A stretch of 64,000 nucleotides of DNA from Bacillus sp. EAC (GTDB lineage: Bacteria > Bacillota > Bacilli > Bacillales > Bacillaceae_G), in assembly GCF_002156875.1 (NCBI RefSeq), contig NZ_NCSY01000006.1, forward strand, positions 186,001 to 250,000, written 5' to 3'. Positions within the stretch are counted from its first letter, which is position 1. Each line of letters starts with the position of its first letter. Of the stretch, positions 44,449-52,903 are shown one piece after another. The notes under the pieces were generated by a model. It searched no databases. It was given only the letters and a program-made list of their open reading frames with translations, and had not been told where the DNA came from. The position numbers and the translations under genes are program-made.

Positions 44449-44607
44449 TTGATTCCAAAATACCCATACTATAGCTATGAGGAAAAATGTGAGCAAGTTC
44501 CACTTACTTTCCCACCACAACACCAAGACATGCAACCTGGTTTACTGCATGATTTAGAAAAATGCTATTTACTAGTTAAATTGTTAAAAAAACCACAATA
44601 TCTTTAA
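44449..44607 (+). CDS. Small protein (52 aa), unknown
   Basis: A 52-codon frame that begins with TTG at 44449 behind a strong AAAGGAGG (7 nt spacing) and ends inside a long hairpin. The peptide has a YPYYSYEEKCEQVP start and the string TFPPQHQDMQPGL. That string is like the N-terminal extension of YhxC-type short-chain dehydrogenases, but the dehydrogenase domain does not follow. It could be a small protein in its own right or the stump of a lost gene. Confidence 0.5.
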   Translation: MIPKYPYYSYEEKCEQVPLTFPPQHQDMQPGLLHDLEKCYLLVKLLKKPQYL

Positions 44608-44653
44608 CTGCACTCCAATTGTTGTACACGACAACAATTGGAGTGCAGTTAAA
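44603..44653. repeat. Perfect 23-bp hairpin (hairpin family copy 2)
   Basis: Arms 44603-44625 and 44631-44653 are perfectly complementary, with loop ACACG. The arms share the core AACTGCAC...CAATTGTT with the ytxJ terminator at 42152-42199. There is no good T-run on the plus side, though T-rich sequence follows on the minus side. Confidence 0.8.
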
Positions 44654-44710
44654 ATTACTAAGTTCAAACTAGATTCTTCTAACTAATTTTCTTTCACCCA
44701 TTAAATCGTG

Positions 44711-45853
44711 TCAGGCACCATAAACCAAATTCCCATTAATAAACGTAGCTTTTACATTTAATTTCTGATCAATCATGACAATGTTTGCTTTTTTTCCAGG
44801 TTCTAAGCTTCCTACTTCATGATCAATATTTAGCAGTTTTGCTTGGTTTCGGCTTACCATTGGTAAAATGCTTTCAAGTGGAATACCCAGAACCTCTTTT
44901 ATATTTTTTAAGCATTCCATTAAATTAGTGGTACTTCCTGCCAGTGATCCTGTTTCCACAGTCCGGGCAATTTTATTTTCAACCTTTACTTCTATTGTCC
45001 CTAAGGTATAATTGCCGTCGGGCAAATTAGCAGCTGCCATTGAGTCGCTAATCAATAACACTTGGTCCTGCCCTTTTGACTTATAAAGTAACTTGATTGC
45101 CCCGGGATGAACATGGTGCAAATCAGCGATACACTCGCAATAGCATTGATCATTTGTGAGCACGGCCCCAACGCATCCAGGATCTCGATGGTTAAACCCG
45201 CGCATCCCATTATAAGTATGGACCGCAATCCTTGCTCCGTGTTCAATTGCGTTATTTGTAGTATCATAGTCTGCATTGGTGTGACCTATCGAGACGTGAA
45301 TTCCTTTTTTCGTTAAGAACTTAATCGCTTCTTCTGCAAGTTCCTTTTCAGGAGCAATCGTCATAACCTTAATTGTATTGTTTGAAATCTCAATTAGCTC
45401 TTTCAACTCATCCAAAGAGAGTTCACGCATAAATTTGACGGGATGTGCTCCACGATGCTCCGGAGTAATATAGGGTCCTTCTACGTATGAGCCAATTATT
45501 TCCGCACCTCTTGACTTACCAATCGCTTCACTGACAACCTTTATTGCATTTTTAATTTTTTCAAAATCATGGGTAAGAGTGGTTGGTAAAAATCCCGTGA
45601 CACCGGTCCGAGCGAGCGACATGGACATTTCTTGCAGAGAATGGATACTTCCATCCATCGTGTCATTCCCCGCAAGTCCATGAATATGGATATCAATCAT
45701 GCCAGGAATGGCTTCGAAACCTGAAAAATCCAAAATCTCACATGAAGGCTTTTTCGTTGTAATTTCTTGAATTTTTCCATTTTCGATCAATAAATAGCCT
45801 GTATCTAAGACTTGATTCAATGTATAAAATTTTTCTGCCTTAATCGCTTTCAT
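44711..45853 (-). CDS. nagA: N-acetylhexosamine-6-phosphate deacetylase (NagA/AgaA type)
   Basis: A 380-residue amidohydrolase. Metal and substrate segments are GMIDIHIHGLAGNDTMDG, EGPYITPEHRGAHP, GHTNADYDTT, HTYNGMRGFNHRDPG, CIADLHHVHP and the catalytic Asp in LLISDSMAA. It removes acetate from GlcNAc-6-P or GalNAc-6-P. The neighbours (AgaS, LacC-type kinase, KbaY-type aldolase) and the lack of a NagB gene suggest GalNAc-6-P. Last gene of the operon that starts at 49874; 86 bp separate it from the kinase gene upstream. Confidence 0.9.
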   Translation of the reverse strand: MKAIKAEKFYTLNQVLDTGYLLIENGKIQEITTKKPSCEILDFSGFEAIPGMIDIHIHGLAGNDTMDGSIHSLQEMSMSLARTGVTGFLPTTLTHDFEKIKNAIKVVSEAIGKSRGAEIIGSYVEGPYITPEHRGAHPVKFMRELSLDELKELIEISNNTIKVMTIAPEKELAEEAIKFLTKKGIHVSIGHTNADYDTTNNAIEHGARIAVHTYNGMRGFNHRDPGCVGAVLTNDQCYCECIADLHHVHPGAIKLLYKSKGQDQVLLISDSMAAANLPDGNYTLGTIEVKVENKIARTVETGSLAGSTTNLMECLKNIKEVLGIPLESILPMVSRNQAKLLNIDHEVGSLEPGKKANIVMIDQKLNVKATFINGNLVYGA

Positions 45854-45939
45854 TCCATTCCCACTCCTCTAGATTCCTAGCACATTGCTGAAGAATAATT
45901 GGCAACTCCACTATATGTACTGCCTCTTACCCTTCAAAA

Positions 45940-46872
45940 TTATACTTGTAAGTGGTTTAGCTTCTTTAATACTTTGAAGCATGCTCCGTACATTCCAGCG
46001 TCATTTCCTAAGACTGAAGGAAATACTAAGTTCCCCTTTTCATAAATCGGCATGATTTGCTTTGTAATCTCAGCATTGATATCTAGAATAAATTGGTCTG
46101 TTTGTTCTGCAATTCCTCCGCCGATAATGATTGCCTCTGGATTGAGCAGATGTGCAACATTTACAAGTCCAATACTTAAATAATGAATAAATCTTTTATA
46201 TACGGTTGAAGCAATTGAATCCTTTTCTATCACTAACTTGAGAATTTCTTCTCCAGAAATATTCTTCACAAATTCTCCTTGTTTCTTCTTTTCTTCTATA
46301 AAATCATTTACTAAAGCTGATGTGGCAGCATATCGTTCGTAACAACCTTTTCGCCCGCAACCGCAAACGCGTCCATCGCTGACGATAACAGTGTGGCCTA
46401 ATTCACCAGCTAGATTATGGGATCCATTCACAATCTTTCCGTCTACGATTATAGTACTGCCTATGCCTGTTCCTAATGTTAAAAAAACGACATTTCGCTT
46501 TCCTCGAATTGCGCCCTTCCACATTTCACCTAAGCAGGCACTTTTTACATCGTTTTCAACACTAACAGGTAATTCAAATTTATTGAATAAAATGTCAGCC
46601 AACTTCATTCCAGAATAGTTGGGAAGATTGTTGGAAAATAAAATTTCTCCCTTTTCATGATCGACCAAACCACAGGTTGAGATTCCGATTCCTGCTATTG
46701 AAAAATCATTTTGGAGCATTTCTATCTTTTCGACTAGAAGCTCAGGAAGGAACTTTTGTATATCACTTTTAGGGGTCGCCACTTTGTCTTTGATGATCAA
46801 ATGACCTTTTTGATCCAATAGTCCATATTTGATAAACGTACCTCCGATATCAAAACAAACAATATAGTCCAC
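45940..46872 (-). CDS. ROK-family sugar kinase
   Basis: A 310-residue ROK kinase. The ATP loop is FDIGGTFIKYGLLD, the catalytic Asp lies in ENDVKSACLGE, and the sugar/zinc signature is ELGHTVIVSDGRVCGCGRKGCYERYA. It lacks an N-terminal helix-turn-helix, so it is an enzyme, not a repressor. In this cluster it most likely phosphorylates imported GalNAc (or GlcNAc) at O6, like the AgaK-type ROK kinases. The start is GTG at 46870-46872 with AGGGGG 8 nt upstream, 1 bp after the stop of the gene before it. Confidence 0.88.
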   Translation of the reverse strand: MDYIVCFDIGGTFIKYGLLDQKGHLIIKDKVATPKSDIQKFLPELLVEKIEMLQNDFSIAGIGISTCGLVDHEKGEILFSNNLPNYSGMKLADILFNKFELPVSVENDVKSACLGEMWKGAIRGKRNVVFLTLGTGIGSTIIVDGKIVNGSHNLAGELGHTVIVSDGRVCGCGRKGCYERYAATSALVNDFIEEKKKQGEFVKNISGEEILKLVIEKDSIASTVYKRFIHYLSIGLVNVAHLLNPEAIIIGGGIAEQTDQFILDINAEITKQIMPIYEKGNLVFPSVLGNDAGMYGACFKVLKKLNHLQV

Positions 46873-46873
46873 A

Positions 46874-47809
46874 TTACTCTCCCCCTGTTAATTCTTTCAC
46901 CTTAATGACATTCAAAAAGTATTGCACTTGTGATAAATCGATTGATCCTGTTCTTTCCGATACCGCATTTGACATTCCGCATGCACACGACCACTTGAGT
47001 ACCTCCTCAATTGGATATCCCCTGGAATGAGCGTATGTGAAACCGGCAAGCATACTATCTCCTGAACCGACTTGATGAACAGTTGTTAAAGTTGGGATAA
47101 TAGCCTGAAGAACCCGGCTTCTACTAATTAATAAGGCCCCGTCTTCTCCTAATGATAGAAGGACGAATTCCACTCCATTCTGACAGAGTGCCTGAGCATG
47201 CAACATCATGCCCTTCAAAGATATTTGTCCTTCTCCAATTAACTTGCAAAATTCTTCCCTATTTGGTTTTATTAAAAAGGGCTTCCCGTGAACACCTTCG
47301 GCTAATGCATCCCCACTTGAATCTAATAGTAAATACTTTCCATGTTGTTTTGCTTTTTCTGCCAGCTGCCGGTAAAAATCCGCCTCTAATCCACCGGGTA
47401 GGCTACCAGAAACCACGATATATTCCATTGATTCGAGAATGGTGTCGAAATTTTTCAAAAACTCTTCTCTTTCATTTTCCACTATCTTAGGGCCTTGTTC
47501 AAGGATTTCTGTATGACCTTCCCTTGATTCAATCGTTAAACAAAACCTTGTTTCACCTTGTATTGGTATAAAGCGATTGATTAACTTCCAATTAGGGAGT
47601 TGCTCTGCGATCCATTCACCGCTTTTCCCTCCTAAAAATCCAGTACATGTAACTTTAGCCCCTAATTGTGATAAAACACGCGAGACATTCAGCCCTTTAC
47701 CGCCTGCTGTTTTATCCACGGATGAAACACGATTCACTTCGTCCAACTGAAAGGCTGATAGGCTGTATCTAATATCAATAGCCGGGTTTAATGTCACTGT
47801 TGCAATCAT
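46874..47809 (-). CDS. PfkB-family kinase, LacC-like (tagatose-6-phosphate kinase)
   Basis: A 311-residue PfkB-type kinase of the LacC/FruK branch: MIATVTLNPAIDIRYSL, the KTAGGKGLNVSRVLSQLG sugar site and the GSGDSMLAGF anion hole with the catalytic Asp. With the AgaS-type enzyme and the class II aldolase it should turn tagatose-6-P into tagatose-1,6-bisphosphate; 1-phosphofructokinase activity is an alternative. ATG at 47807-47809 has GAGGAT upstream, within the tail of the aldolase gene. The open frame runs 10 codons further upstream into that gene. Confidence 0.87.
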   Translation of the reverse strand: MIATVTLNPAIDIRYSLSAFQLDEVNRVSSVDKTAGGKGLNVSRVLSQLGAKVTCTGFLGGKSGEWIAEQLPNWKLINRFIPIQGETRFCLTIESREGHTEILEQGPKIVENEREEFLKNFDTILESMEYIVVSGSLPGGLEADFYRQLAEKAKQHGKYLLLDSSGDALAEGVHGKPFLIKPNREEFCKLIGEGQISLKGMMLHAQALCQNGVEFVLLSLGEDGALLISRSRVLQAIIPTLTTVHQVGSGDSMLAGFTYAHSRGYPIEEVLKWSCACGMSNAVSERTGSIDLSQVQYFLNVIKVKELTGGE

Positions 47810-47814
47810 TTTTT

Positions 47815-48666
47815 CTATCCTCGATTCACACTGCCGCACATTTTGATTTTATCGGCAACCACTTTTTTCATTTCAGCCTTTGCATCTTTAAAATAATACC
47901 TTGGGTCATTGGCATCTGGGTGTTCTTGTAAATAACCACGTAGGCCTTTAATAAAAGCCATCTTTAATTCAGTGGCAATATTTACTTTACAAATCCCTCG
48001 CTTGATCGTTTTTTGAACTAATTCATCTGGTAACCCTGAAGCACCATGAAGAACTAGTGGGATATTAACTTCCTTTTGAATAGCAGTTAATCGATCAATA
48101 TCTAATTTGGGTTCCCCTTTATATAGTCCATGAGCCGTACCAATGGCGACTGCTAATGAATCAATTCCGGTTCTGGAAACAAACTCGCAGGCTTCTGTCG
48201 GATTTGTATAAATCTGATCCCTTTCATCTACTTCCAAATCATCCTCGATCCCACTTAGCCGGCCAAGTTCTGCTTCAACCGCCACGCCAAATGGAGACAC
48301 ATACTCTACCACTTCACGGACGATTCTAACATTCTCCTCAAAGTCATAATGAGAAGCATCGATCATGATAGATGGAATTCCCATTTGGATTAATTCTTTA
48401 ATATCTTCAACTTTTTCATGGTGATCAAGGTGAAAACAAATTGGAATATCGTAGCTTTTTTTAGCGGCCACCATCATGCTAACCAGGAATTCCTTACCAA
48501 TATAGCTCACCGTACTTGGTGTCGCAGCAATCATGACCGGGGATCGTAGCTCTTGAGCCACTTCTAAAACGGTTTTCATTGTTTCTAAGTTATGAACATT
48601 AAATGCCGGTACAGCATATCCCTTTGACTGTGCATCTAGCAGTATCGCACTCCTTGAAATAATCAT
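47815..48666 (-). CDS. kbaY: Class II tagatose/fructose-bisphosphate aldolase (GatY/KbaY type)
   Basis: A 283-residue class II aldolase with the zinc-binding histidines in FHLDHHEKVE, the AVAIGTAHGLYKG loop and VLHGASGLPDE, as in KbaY/GatY. It should cleave tagatose-1,6-bisphosphate to DHAP and glyceraldehyde-3-P; the neighbours favour this over fructose-1,6-bisphosphate. The start overlaps the stop of agaS by 4 bp (ATGA), and GGAGGGG precedes it. The kinase follows after 5 bp. Confidence 0.9.
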   Translation of the reverse strand: MIISRSAILLDAQSKGYAVPAFNVHNLETMKTVLEVAQELRSPVMIAATPSTVSYIGKEFLVSMMVAAKKSYDIPICFHLDHHEKVEDIKELIQMGIPSIMIDASHYDFEENVRIVREVVEYVSPFGVAVEAELGRLSGIEDDLEVDERDQIYTNPTEACEFVSRTGIDSLAVAIGTAHGLYKGEPKLDIDRLTAIQKEVNIPLVLHGASGLPDELVQKTIKRGICKVNIATELKMAFIKGLRGYLQEHPDANDPRYYFKDAKAEMKKVVADKIKMCGSVNRG

Positions 48667-49874
48667 GATAACTCCCCTCCATTTTTCAACTCATTAGAAT
48701 AAGGGTAAATTTTGACGCCTTTCACGACCCTGTTTACCACTCCTGAGGGTGATGGATTATCTGGAGAAAAACCAAGATTAATAGATTTATACATTGCGAA
48801 GGTTTGAGCATATAAAATAAAAGGAAAAGCTAGTAAAATATCTTCATTAATCGTTGGTAGATTAACATGATAAAAAAGATCACTATGTTTTTCTGCTGCT
48901 TCATCCTTAAAGGAGGAAATAGCCACTACCTTCCCTCGGTCGGTTTCTCTATAAATCTCTTCTAATATATCGAGATCATATTGTCTTGTGTAAGAGTGGC
49001 AAGATAAGAACACGAATACAATTGTATCTTTATCTAAAATTGACTTAGGACCATGTCGAAACCCTAATGAAGTGTCGAAGGTTGATGGTATCGTTCCGCC
49101 CGTTAACTCTAACAGTTTTAAAGAAGACTCTCTTGCTAAACCTTCAAATACACCTGAGCCTAAATAAACAACTTTTGAAAAAGTAGAAGCAGCTAGTTCT
49201 CTTACACTTTTTTCACTTTCTCTTATGATCGTGTGACCGGCTTGAATTAGATTATCAAGTGTTTCCTCCCATGTGTGAATTTGTTTAACATGAGAAAGAA
49301 GCAAAATAGAGAGAAGCATCGTCGTAAAGCTGCTCGTCATCGCAAAACCTTGATCATTTGCTTCCTCAGGCATGAAGATGACTAAGTGTTTTTCATCGCT
49401 TTTCTTTTTTACAGCTAATAATCCATTTTCATTACATGTAAAAATAATTCCGTAAAAGTCCTCAACGATTTGCTCTCCCAATTGAATAGCTGCTAAGCTT
49501 TCTGGGCTATTGCCTGAGCGGGCAAAGGAAATCATAATCGTCGGAAAGTTCTTATCTAGAAATGAATGAGGATTCGAAACGATATTTGTTGTAGCAATAC
49601 TTTCCACAATTATTTTTTTGTTATTAACTATTCCTTTTAGATGGGGAAGAATGGTGTCTCCTACAAAAGCAGAGGTACCTGCTCCTGTCAAAATGATTCG
49701 TAGTTGCTCATGCTTCTTCTCAATATTTTTTAAAAATGATAGGATACGATCTCTATTAATTAACAGGATTTCCTTTGTTTCATTCCATAATCTAGGTTGC
49801 TGGGCTATTTCTTTCGCTGTATGGCTGGCACCGACATTCATTCTCTCGATTTCACTTGATTTTAATAGCTCCAT
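48663..49874 (-). CDS. agaS: SIS-domain galactosamine-6-phosphate deaminase/isomerase AgaS
   Basis: A 403-residue double-SIS-domain protein of the AgaS type (E. coli AgaS is of like length). Sugar-phosphate-binding parts are ILTGAGTSAFVGDT, ISFARSGNSPES, YLGSGVFEGLARESSLKLLE and TSLGFRHGPKSILD. It should convert galactosamine-6-P to tagatose-6-P and ammonia. ATG at 49872-49874 has AGGAGG 7 nt upstream. It is the first gene of the agaS-kbaY-kinase-ROK-nagA operon and is preceded by operator A. Confidence 0.9.
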   Translation of the reverse strand: MELLKSSEIERMNVGASHTAKEIAQQPRLWNETKEILLINRDRILSFLKNIEKKHEQLRIILTGAGTSAFVGDTILPHLKGIVNNKKIIVESIATTNIVSNPHSFLDKNFPTIMISFARSGNSPESLAAIQLGEQIVEDFYGIIFTCNENGLLAVKKKSDEKHLVIFMPEEANDQGFAMTSSFTTMLLSILLLSHVKQIHTWEETLDNLIQAGHTIIRESEKSVRELAASTFSKVVYLGSGVFEGLARESSLKLLELTGGTIPSTFDTSLGFRHGPKSILDKDTIVFVFLSCHSYTRQYDLDILEEIYRETDRGKVVAISSFKDEAAEKHSDLFYHVNLPTINEDILLAFPFILYAQTFAMYKSINLGFSPDNPSPSGVVNRVVKGVKIYPYSNELKNGGELS

Positions 49875-49894
49875 ACATTCTCCTCCTATCAAAC

Positions 49895-49914
49895 TGTTCA
49901 TGTCATCATTACCA
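49895..49914. promoter_or_regulatory. Operator A, candidate GntR site before agaS
   Basis: TGTTCATG-TCAT-CATTACCA, an imperfect 20-bp palindrome that matches the shared consensus TGGTAATG-N4-CATTACCA at 14 of 16 arm positions. It lies 21 bp before the agaS start. Confidence 0.7.
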
Positions 49915-49922
49915 GTAGAATT

Positions 49923-49951
49923 AAAATAGATACTTTTCGTATCTATTTCAA
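49923..49951 (-). promoter_or_regulatory. Hairpin / possible agaS promoter at the end of the gntR gene
   Basis: The palindrome AAATAGATAC / GTATCTATTT around TTTTC may end the regulator transcript. The same stretch read on the minus strand also offers TTGAAA and TATTTT spaced by 17 bp, just upstream of operator A. Either or both may be true. Confidence 0.4.
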
Positions 49952-50662
49952 TTCTACTGTATAAGTAAATTTATCTCCTCTAGCAATCGATATCGTATAC
50001 TCAATCACTTTACTTTGGTCATAAGTAATACGTTTTAACATAAGACATGGGGCACCTTCAATAATGTTTAACATGTCAGCCTCCACTTTATTAGCGCTAA
50101 CCGCCATAAAGCTTTCCAGTGCACTAGAAATTTTCACATTATACTCGGAACTAAATATCTCATACATCGGCGTATTCTCTAATTTTTGACTGGAAAGGCT
50201 GTTAAAACCTTTGACTGGAACATAGGAAGTTTCATATAACATCGGTTCCTGGTCTGCAAGCCTTAAACGAATGATCTTAAACACTTCTTCTTCGACTGGA
50301 AGATCCATCGCCTTTGCTATTTTATTATCACAGAAGACTTTTTCGAAAGAAACGACTCTAGTAGTTGGAAGCTTTCCAGCTTTCTTCATTTCTTCCGTAA
50401 AACTATAAAATTTCACAAGACTTTGGTTATACGTTCTCGGTGAAACATAGGTTCCTTTACCATGAATCTTATAAATATATCCTTGCTTTTCCAGCTCTTG
50501 CATGGTTTGTCTTACCGTTGTCCGGCTAACCTGGTAGGAATCACATAATTCACGTTCAGACGGCAATTGATCATTTTCAACAAGCTCACCTGTTTCGATT
50601 TTTTCTAATAAAATATCCATTAATTGATAATAAAGCGGAAGTCGAGAATCCTTTTCTACCAT
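49943..50662 (-). CDS. GntR/HutC-family transcriptional regulator
   Basis: A 239-residue regulator. The N-terminal GntR winged helix is clear (LPSERELCDSYQVSRTTVRQ, then GKGTYVS), followed by a UTRA effector domain (about 90-235) with the CLMLKRITYD strand. HutC-type regulators such as NagR, DasR and AgaR-like proteins sense phosphorylated amino sugars. Located between the two arms of the amino-sugar cluster, it is the probable repressor acting at operators A-D; operator B lies before its own gene. AAAGGAG precedes the ATG. Confidence 0.9.
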   Translation of the reverse strand: MVEKDSRLPLYYQLMDILLEKIETGELVENDQLPSERELCDSYQVSRTTVRQTMQELEKQGYIYKIHGKGTYVSPRTYNQSLVKFYSFTEEMKKAGKLPTTRVVSFEKVFCDNKIAKAMDLPVEEEVFKIIRLRLADQEPMLYETSYVPVKGFNSLSSQKLENTPMYEIFSSEYNVKISSALESFMAVSANKVEADMLNIIEGAPCLMLKRITYDQSKVIEYTISIARGDKFTYTVELK

Positions 50663-50678
50663 GATAAGCTCCTTTAAG

Positions 50679-50698
50679 TGGTATCTTTGTCATAACCA
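50679..50698. promoter_or_regulatory. Operator B, candidate GntR autoregulatory site
   Basis: TGGTATCT-TTGT-CATAACCA matches the consensus at 12 of 16 arm positions. It lies between a TATAAT-like -10 (50714-50719, minus strand) and the regulator's ribosome binding site. Confidence 0.65.
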
Positions 50699-50762
50699 GT
50701 TATATATAAGTATATTATACATAATATTGAAAAAGTTACCACATAATGTCGCAGTGAAATTT

Positions 50763-52025
50763 TTATAATACTTCCTCTTTTGTCATTTTCAAATTTCTCA
50801 TATAATCCTCTAATGACACCATTGCTCCTGAAACTCTTGATTCCTCAGCTGCAAAAGCAATCATATGACTTTTAGCCGAAACTATACCCGACGTTAGACT
50901 GCCTCTATCTTTCTGTTTCACACTAAGGATGAAATCCGCCATAATACCCGTATCTGCACCCATATGCCCACCATCCACTGTTTCAGGATGAACCGTTTCC
51001 TTTTCACCTGAAAAAAGGTTGATTTCAATCTCATTTCTCACATCGTTGCCACTTATTTCTCCCTTTGTTCCCATAATTTTAAAGTTACGGTAGGTTTCGT
51101 TTGTAAACGCAGTCATTGTAAAGGCAACAGTCACATCGTTTTCAAATAATAAATTAACTACCTGGTGATCGACGACGTCGTTATCACAATGAAACACACA
51201 TCGTCCATATGGACCTTCTTGAATCGCTTTTAGTCTGCTATCAATGCTAGGATTTGCTGATATAACATTGGCAGGCCAGACATCCCTATCATGTAAATAC
51301 CACTTAGCAGCTGAATAAGAACATTCCTTTTCTACTTTACATCCATCTAAACAGCGTTGTGTTGAACCTTCGGGAGCATTTTCCTTTTTAAAATAAGTTA
51401 AGCTTCCGTATGAGGATACGCTCTTACATTCTGTACCAATTAACCAAGCTAACATATCCATATCATGACAGCTCTTTTGTAAAATCATCGGACTTGATTT
51501 ACCTGAATTACTCCAGTTGCCACGGACAAAACTATGGGCCTGATGAAAATAGCCTACATTTTCATTCCATTGAATCGATACAATATCACCGATTACTTTT
51601 CGGTCTACACTTTCTTTTAACGCTTGATAAAATGGAGCATATCTCATAACATGGCAAACAGTTAATAATGTATTGTTTTTTTCAGCAGCTTCGGCAATTT
51701 CTAATGTCTCATGTGGCTTCGGTGACATCGGTTTCTCTAGCAAAATACTATAACCTTTTTCGATTGCTTTCATGACAGGCTTATAATGATCACGGTCGGG
51801 ACTGCAAATCAAAATTGCTTCACAAAGTTGATCTTTTTCTAACAGTTCTGTCCAATCTTCAAATCTCATATTCTCAGGAATATGATGCGCTTCTGCAAAT
51901 TTATCTCTCTTCTCTTTATTCGGTTCAGCTACTGCAATGAATTGAATTTCCTGAGGATACTCGAGTGCATAAGTTCCATATGCATAATATCCCCTGCTTC
52001 CTGCACCAATTAATGCTGCTTTCAT
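50763..52025 (-). CDS. Gfo/Idh/MocA-family oxidoreductase
   Basis: A 420-residue NAD(P)-dependent enzyme. The Rossmann start is AALIGAGSRGYYAYGTYA, the catalytic-lysine motif ILLEKPMSPKPHET, and a helix LQKSCHDMDMLAWLIG follows. A central insert has four cysteines (QRCLDGCKVEKECSYSAAKWY), typical of a subgroup found with sugar ABC transporters. It may oxidise or epimerise the imported sugar, or start glycoside cleavage through a keto intermediate. It is the last gene of the ABC operon, 30 bp after the second permease. The reaction is unknown. Confidence 0.85.
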   Translation of the reverse strand: MKAALIGAGSRGYYAYGTYALEYPQEIQFIAVAEPNKEKRDKFAEAHHIPENMRFEDWTELLEKDQLCEAILICSPDRDHYKPVMKAIEKGYSILLEKPMSPKPHETLEIAEAAEKNNTLLTVCHVMRYAPFYQALKESVDRKVIGDIVSIQWNENVGYFHQAHSFVRGNWSNSGKSSPMILQKSCHDMDMLAWLIGTECKSVSSYGSLTYFKKENAPEGSTQRCLDGCKVEKECSYSAAKWYLHDRDVWPANVISANPSIDSRLKAIQEGPYGRCVFHCDNDVVDHQVVNLLFENDVTVAFTMTAFTNETYRNFKIMGTKGEISGNDVRNEIEINLFSGEKETVHPETVDGGHMGADTGIMADFILSVKQKDRGSLTSGIVSAKSHMIAFAAEESRVSGAMVSLEDYMRNLKMTKEEVL

Positions 52026-52055
52026 TTTCAGTTCCTCCTCGCTTTGTAATTACAG

Positions 52056-52889
52056 TTATTTTCCACCTGTTACAGCAATTCCTTCAATAAATTGTTTTTG
52101 TAGGACAATAAACAAGATAAGCATTGGTAATATTGCTAAAAATGAGCCTGCCATCAAAATAGGGTAGTTTGTTAAATATTGCCCCTGAAGCGATGTCAAT
52201 CCAACTGATAGAGTCATAGACTCAGGTGAACTATTGACAATCATAGGCCACATCAATTCATTCCAGCTCCAAAGAGTAGTAAAAATTCCCAAGGCAACCA
52301 AACCTGGCTTGGCCAGTGGTAGCATAACACGCCAATAAATTTGAAAATGGTTACAGCCATCCAGTCTAGCCGCTTCTTCTAACTCTTTTGGAAGTCCCAT
52401 AAAAAATTGACGTAATAAGAAAGTTCCGAATGCACTAAATAAACCTGGAACCACCACTGCTTGCAGTGTGTTCAACCAACCTAATTTCACCATAATCATA
52501 TATTGCGGAAGTAAAAAAACTTGCCCGGGTACCATTAAAACAGATAGCGCTATCATAAAAAGAATATTTCTGCCTGGAAATTCAATCCTCGCAAAGGCAT
52601 ATGCGGCTATTGAACATAGAAATAATTGCCCTGTTGTACGGATTACCGTAACAATTAGGGTGTTAAACATAAATTTTAAAAAAGGTAACAATGCAAAGAC
52701 TTCTTTATAATTCCCCCATTGAAAATCCTTCGGGATGATAACTGGTGGAACATGAATCGACTCTGCATAAGTCTTTAATGAGGTTAGGATCATCCAAATA
52801 AAAGGTAGGACCATCGCTACCGAGCCGACAATTAGAATTAAATGGATGAGAAGGGTTTTACTTGTAAAAATCTGTCTCGTTTTTTCCAA
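52056..52889 (-). CDS. CUT1 sugar ABC permease (MalG type)
   Basis: A 277-residue permease with six predicted membrane helices and the EAA loop ELEEAARLDGCNHFQIYWRV that docks the ATPase. It pairs with the MalF-type permease encoded 14 bp upstream. The start is TTG at 52887-52889 with GGAGG 8 nt upstream. It belongs to the amino-sugar importer. No ATPase gene is in the cluster, so a shared MsmX-type ATPase is likely. Confidence 0.9.
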   Translation of the reverse strand: MEKTRQIFTSKTLLIHLILIVGSVAMVLPFIWMILTSLKTYAESIHVPPVIIPKDFQWGNYKEVFALLPFLKFMFNTLIVTVIRTTGQLFLCSIAAYAFARIEFPGRNILFMIALSVLMVPGQVFLLPQYMIMVKLGWLNTLQAVVVPGLFSAFGTFLLRQFFMGLPKELEEAARLDGCNHFQIYWRVMLPLAKPGLVALGIFTTLWSWNELMWPMIVNSSPESMTLSVGLTSLQGQYLTNYPILMAGSFLAILPMLILFIVLQKQFIEGIAVTGGK

Positions 52890-52903
52890 TGGTTACTCCT
52901 CCT

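Noticed and set aside
47152-47490. A 112-codon plus-strand frame opposite the LacC-like kinase
   Set aside because: It is antisense to a conserved enzyme and has no ribosome binding site or recognisable motif.
50763-52025. The Gfo/Idh/MocA protein as a GH109 alpha-N-acetylgalactosaminidase
   Set aside because: The location in a GalNAc cluster is tempting, but the protein has no signal peptide, has an EKP-type dehydrogenase lysine and a cysteine insert, and I could not see GH109-specific segments.
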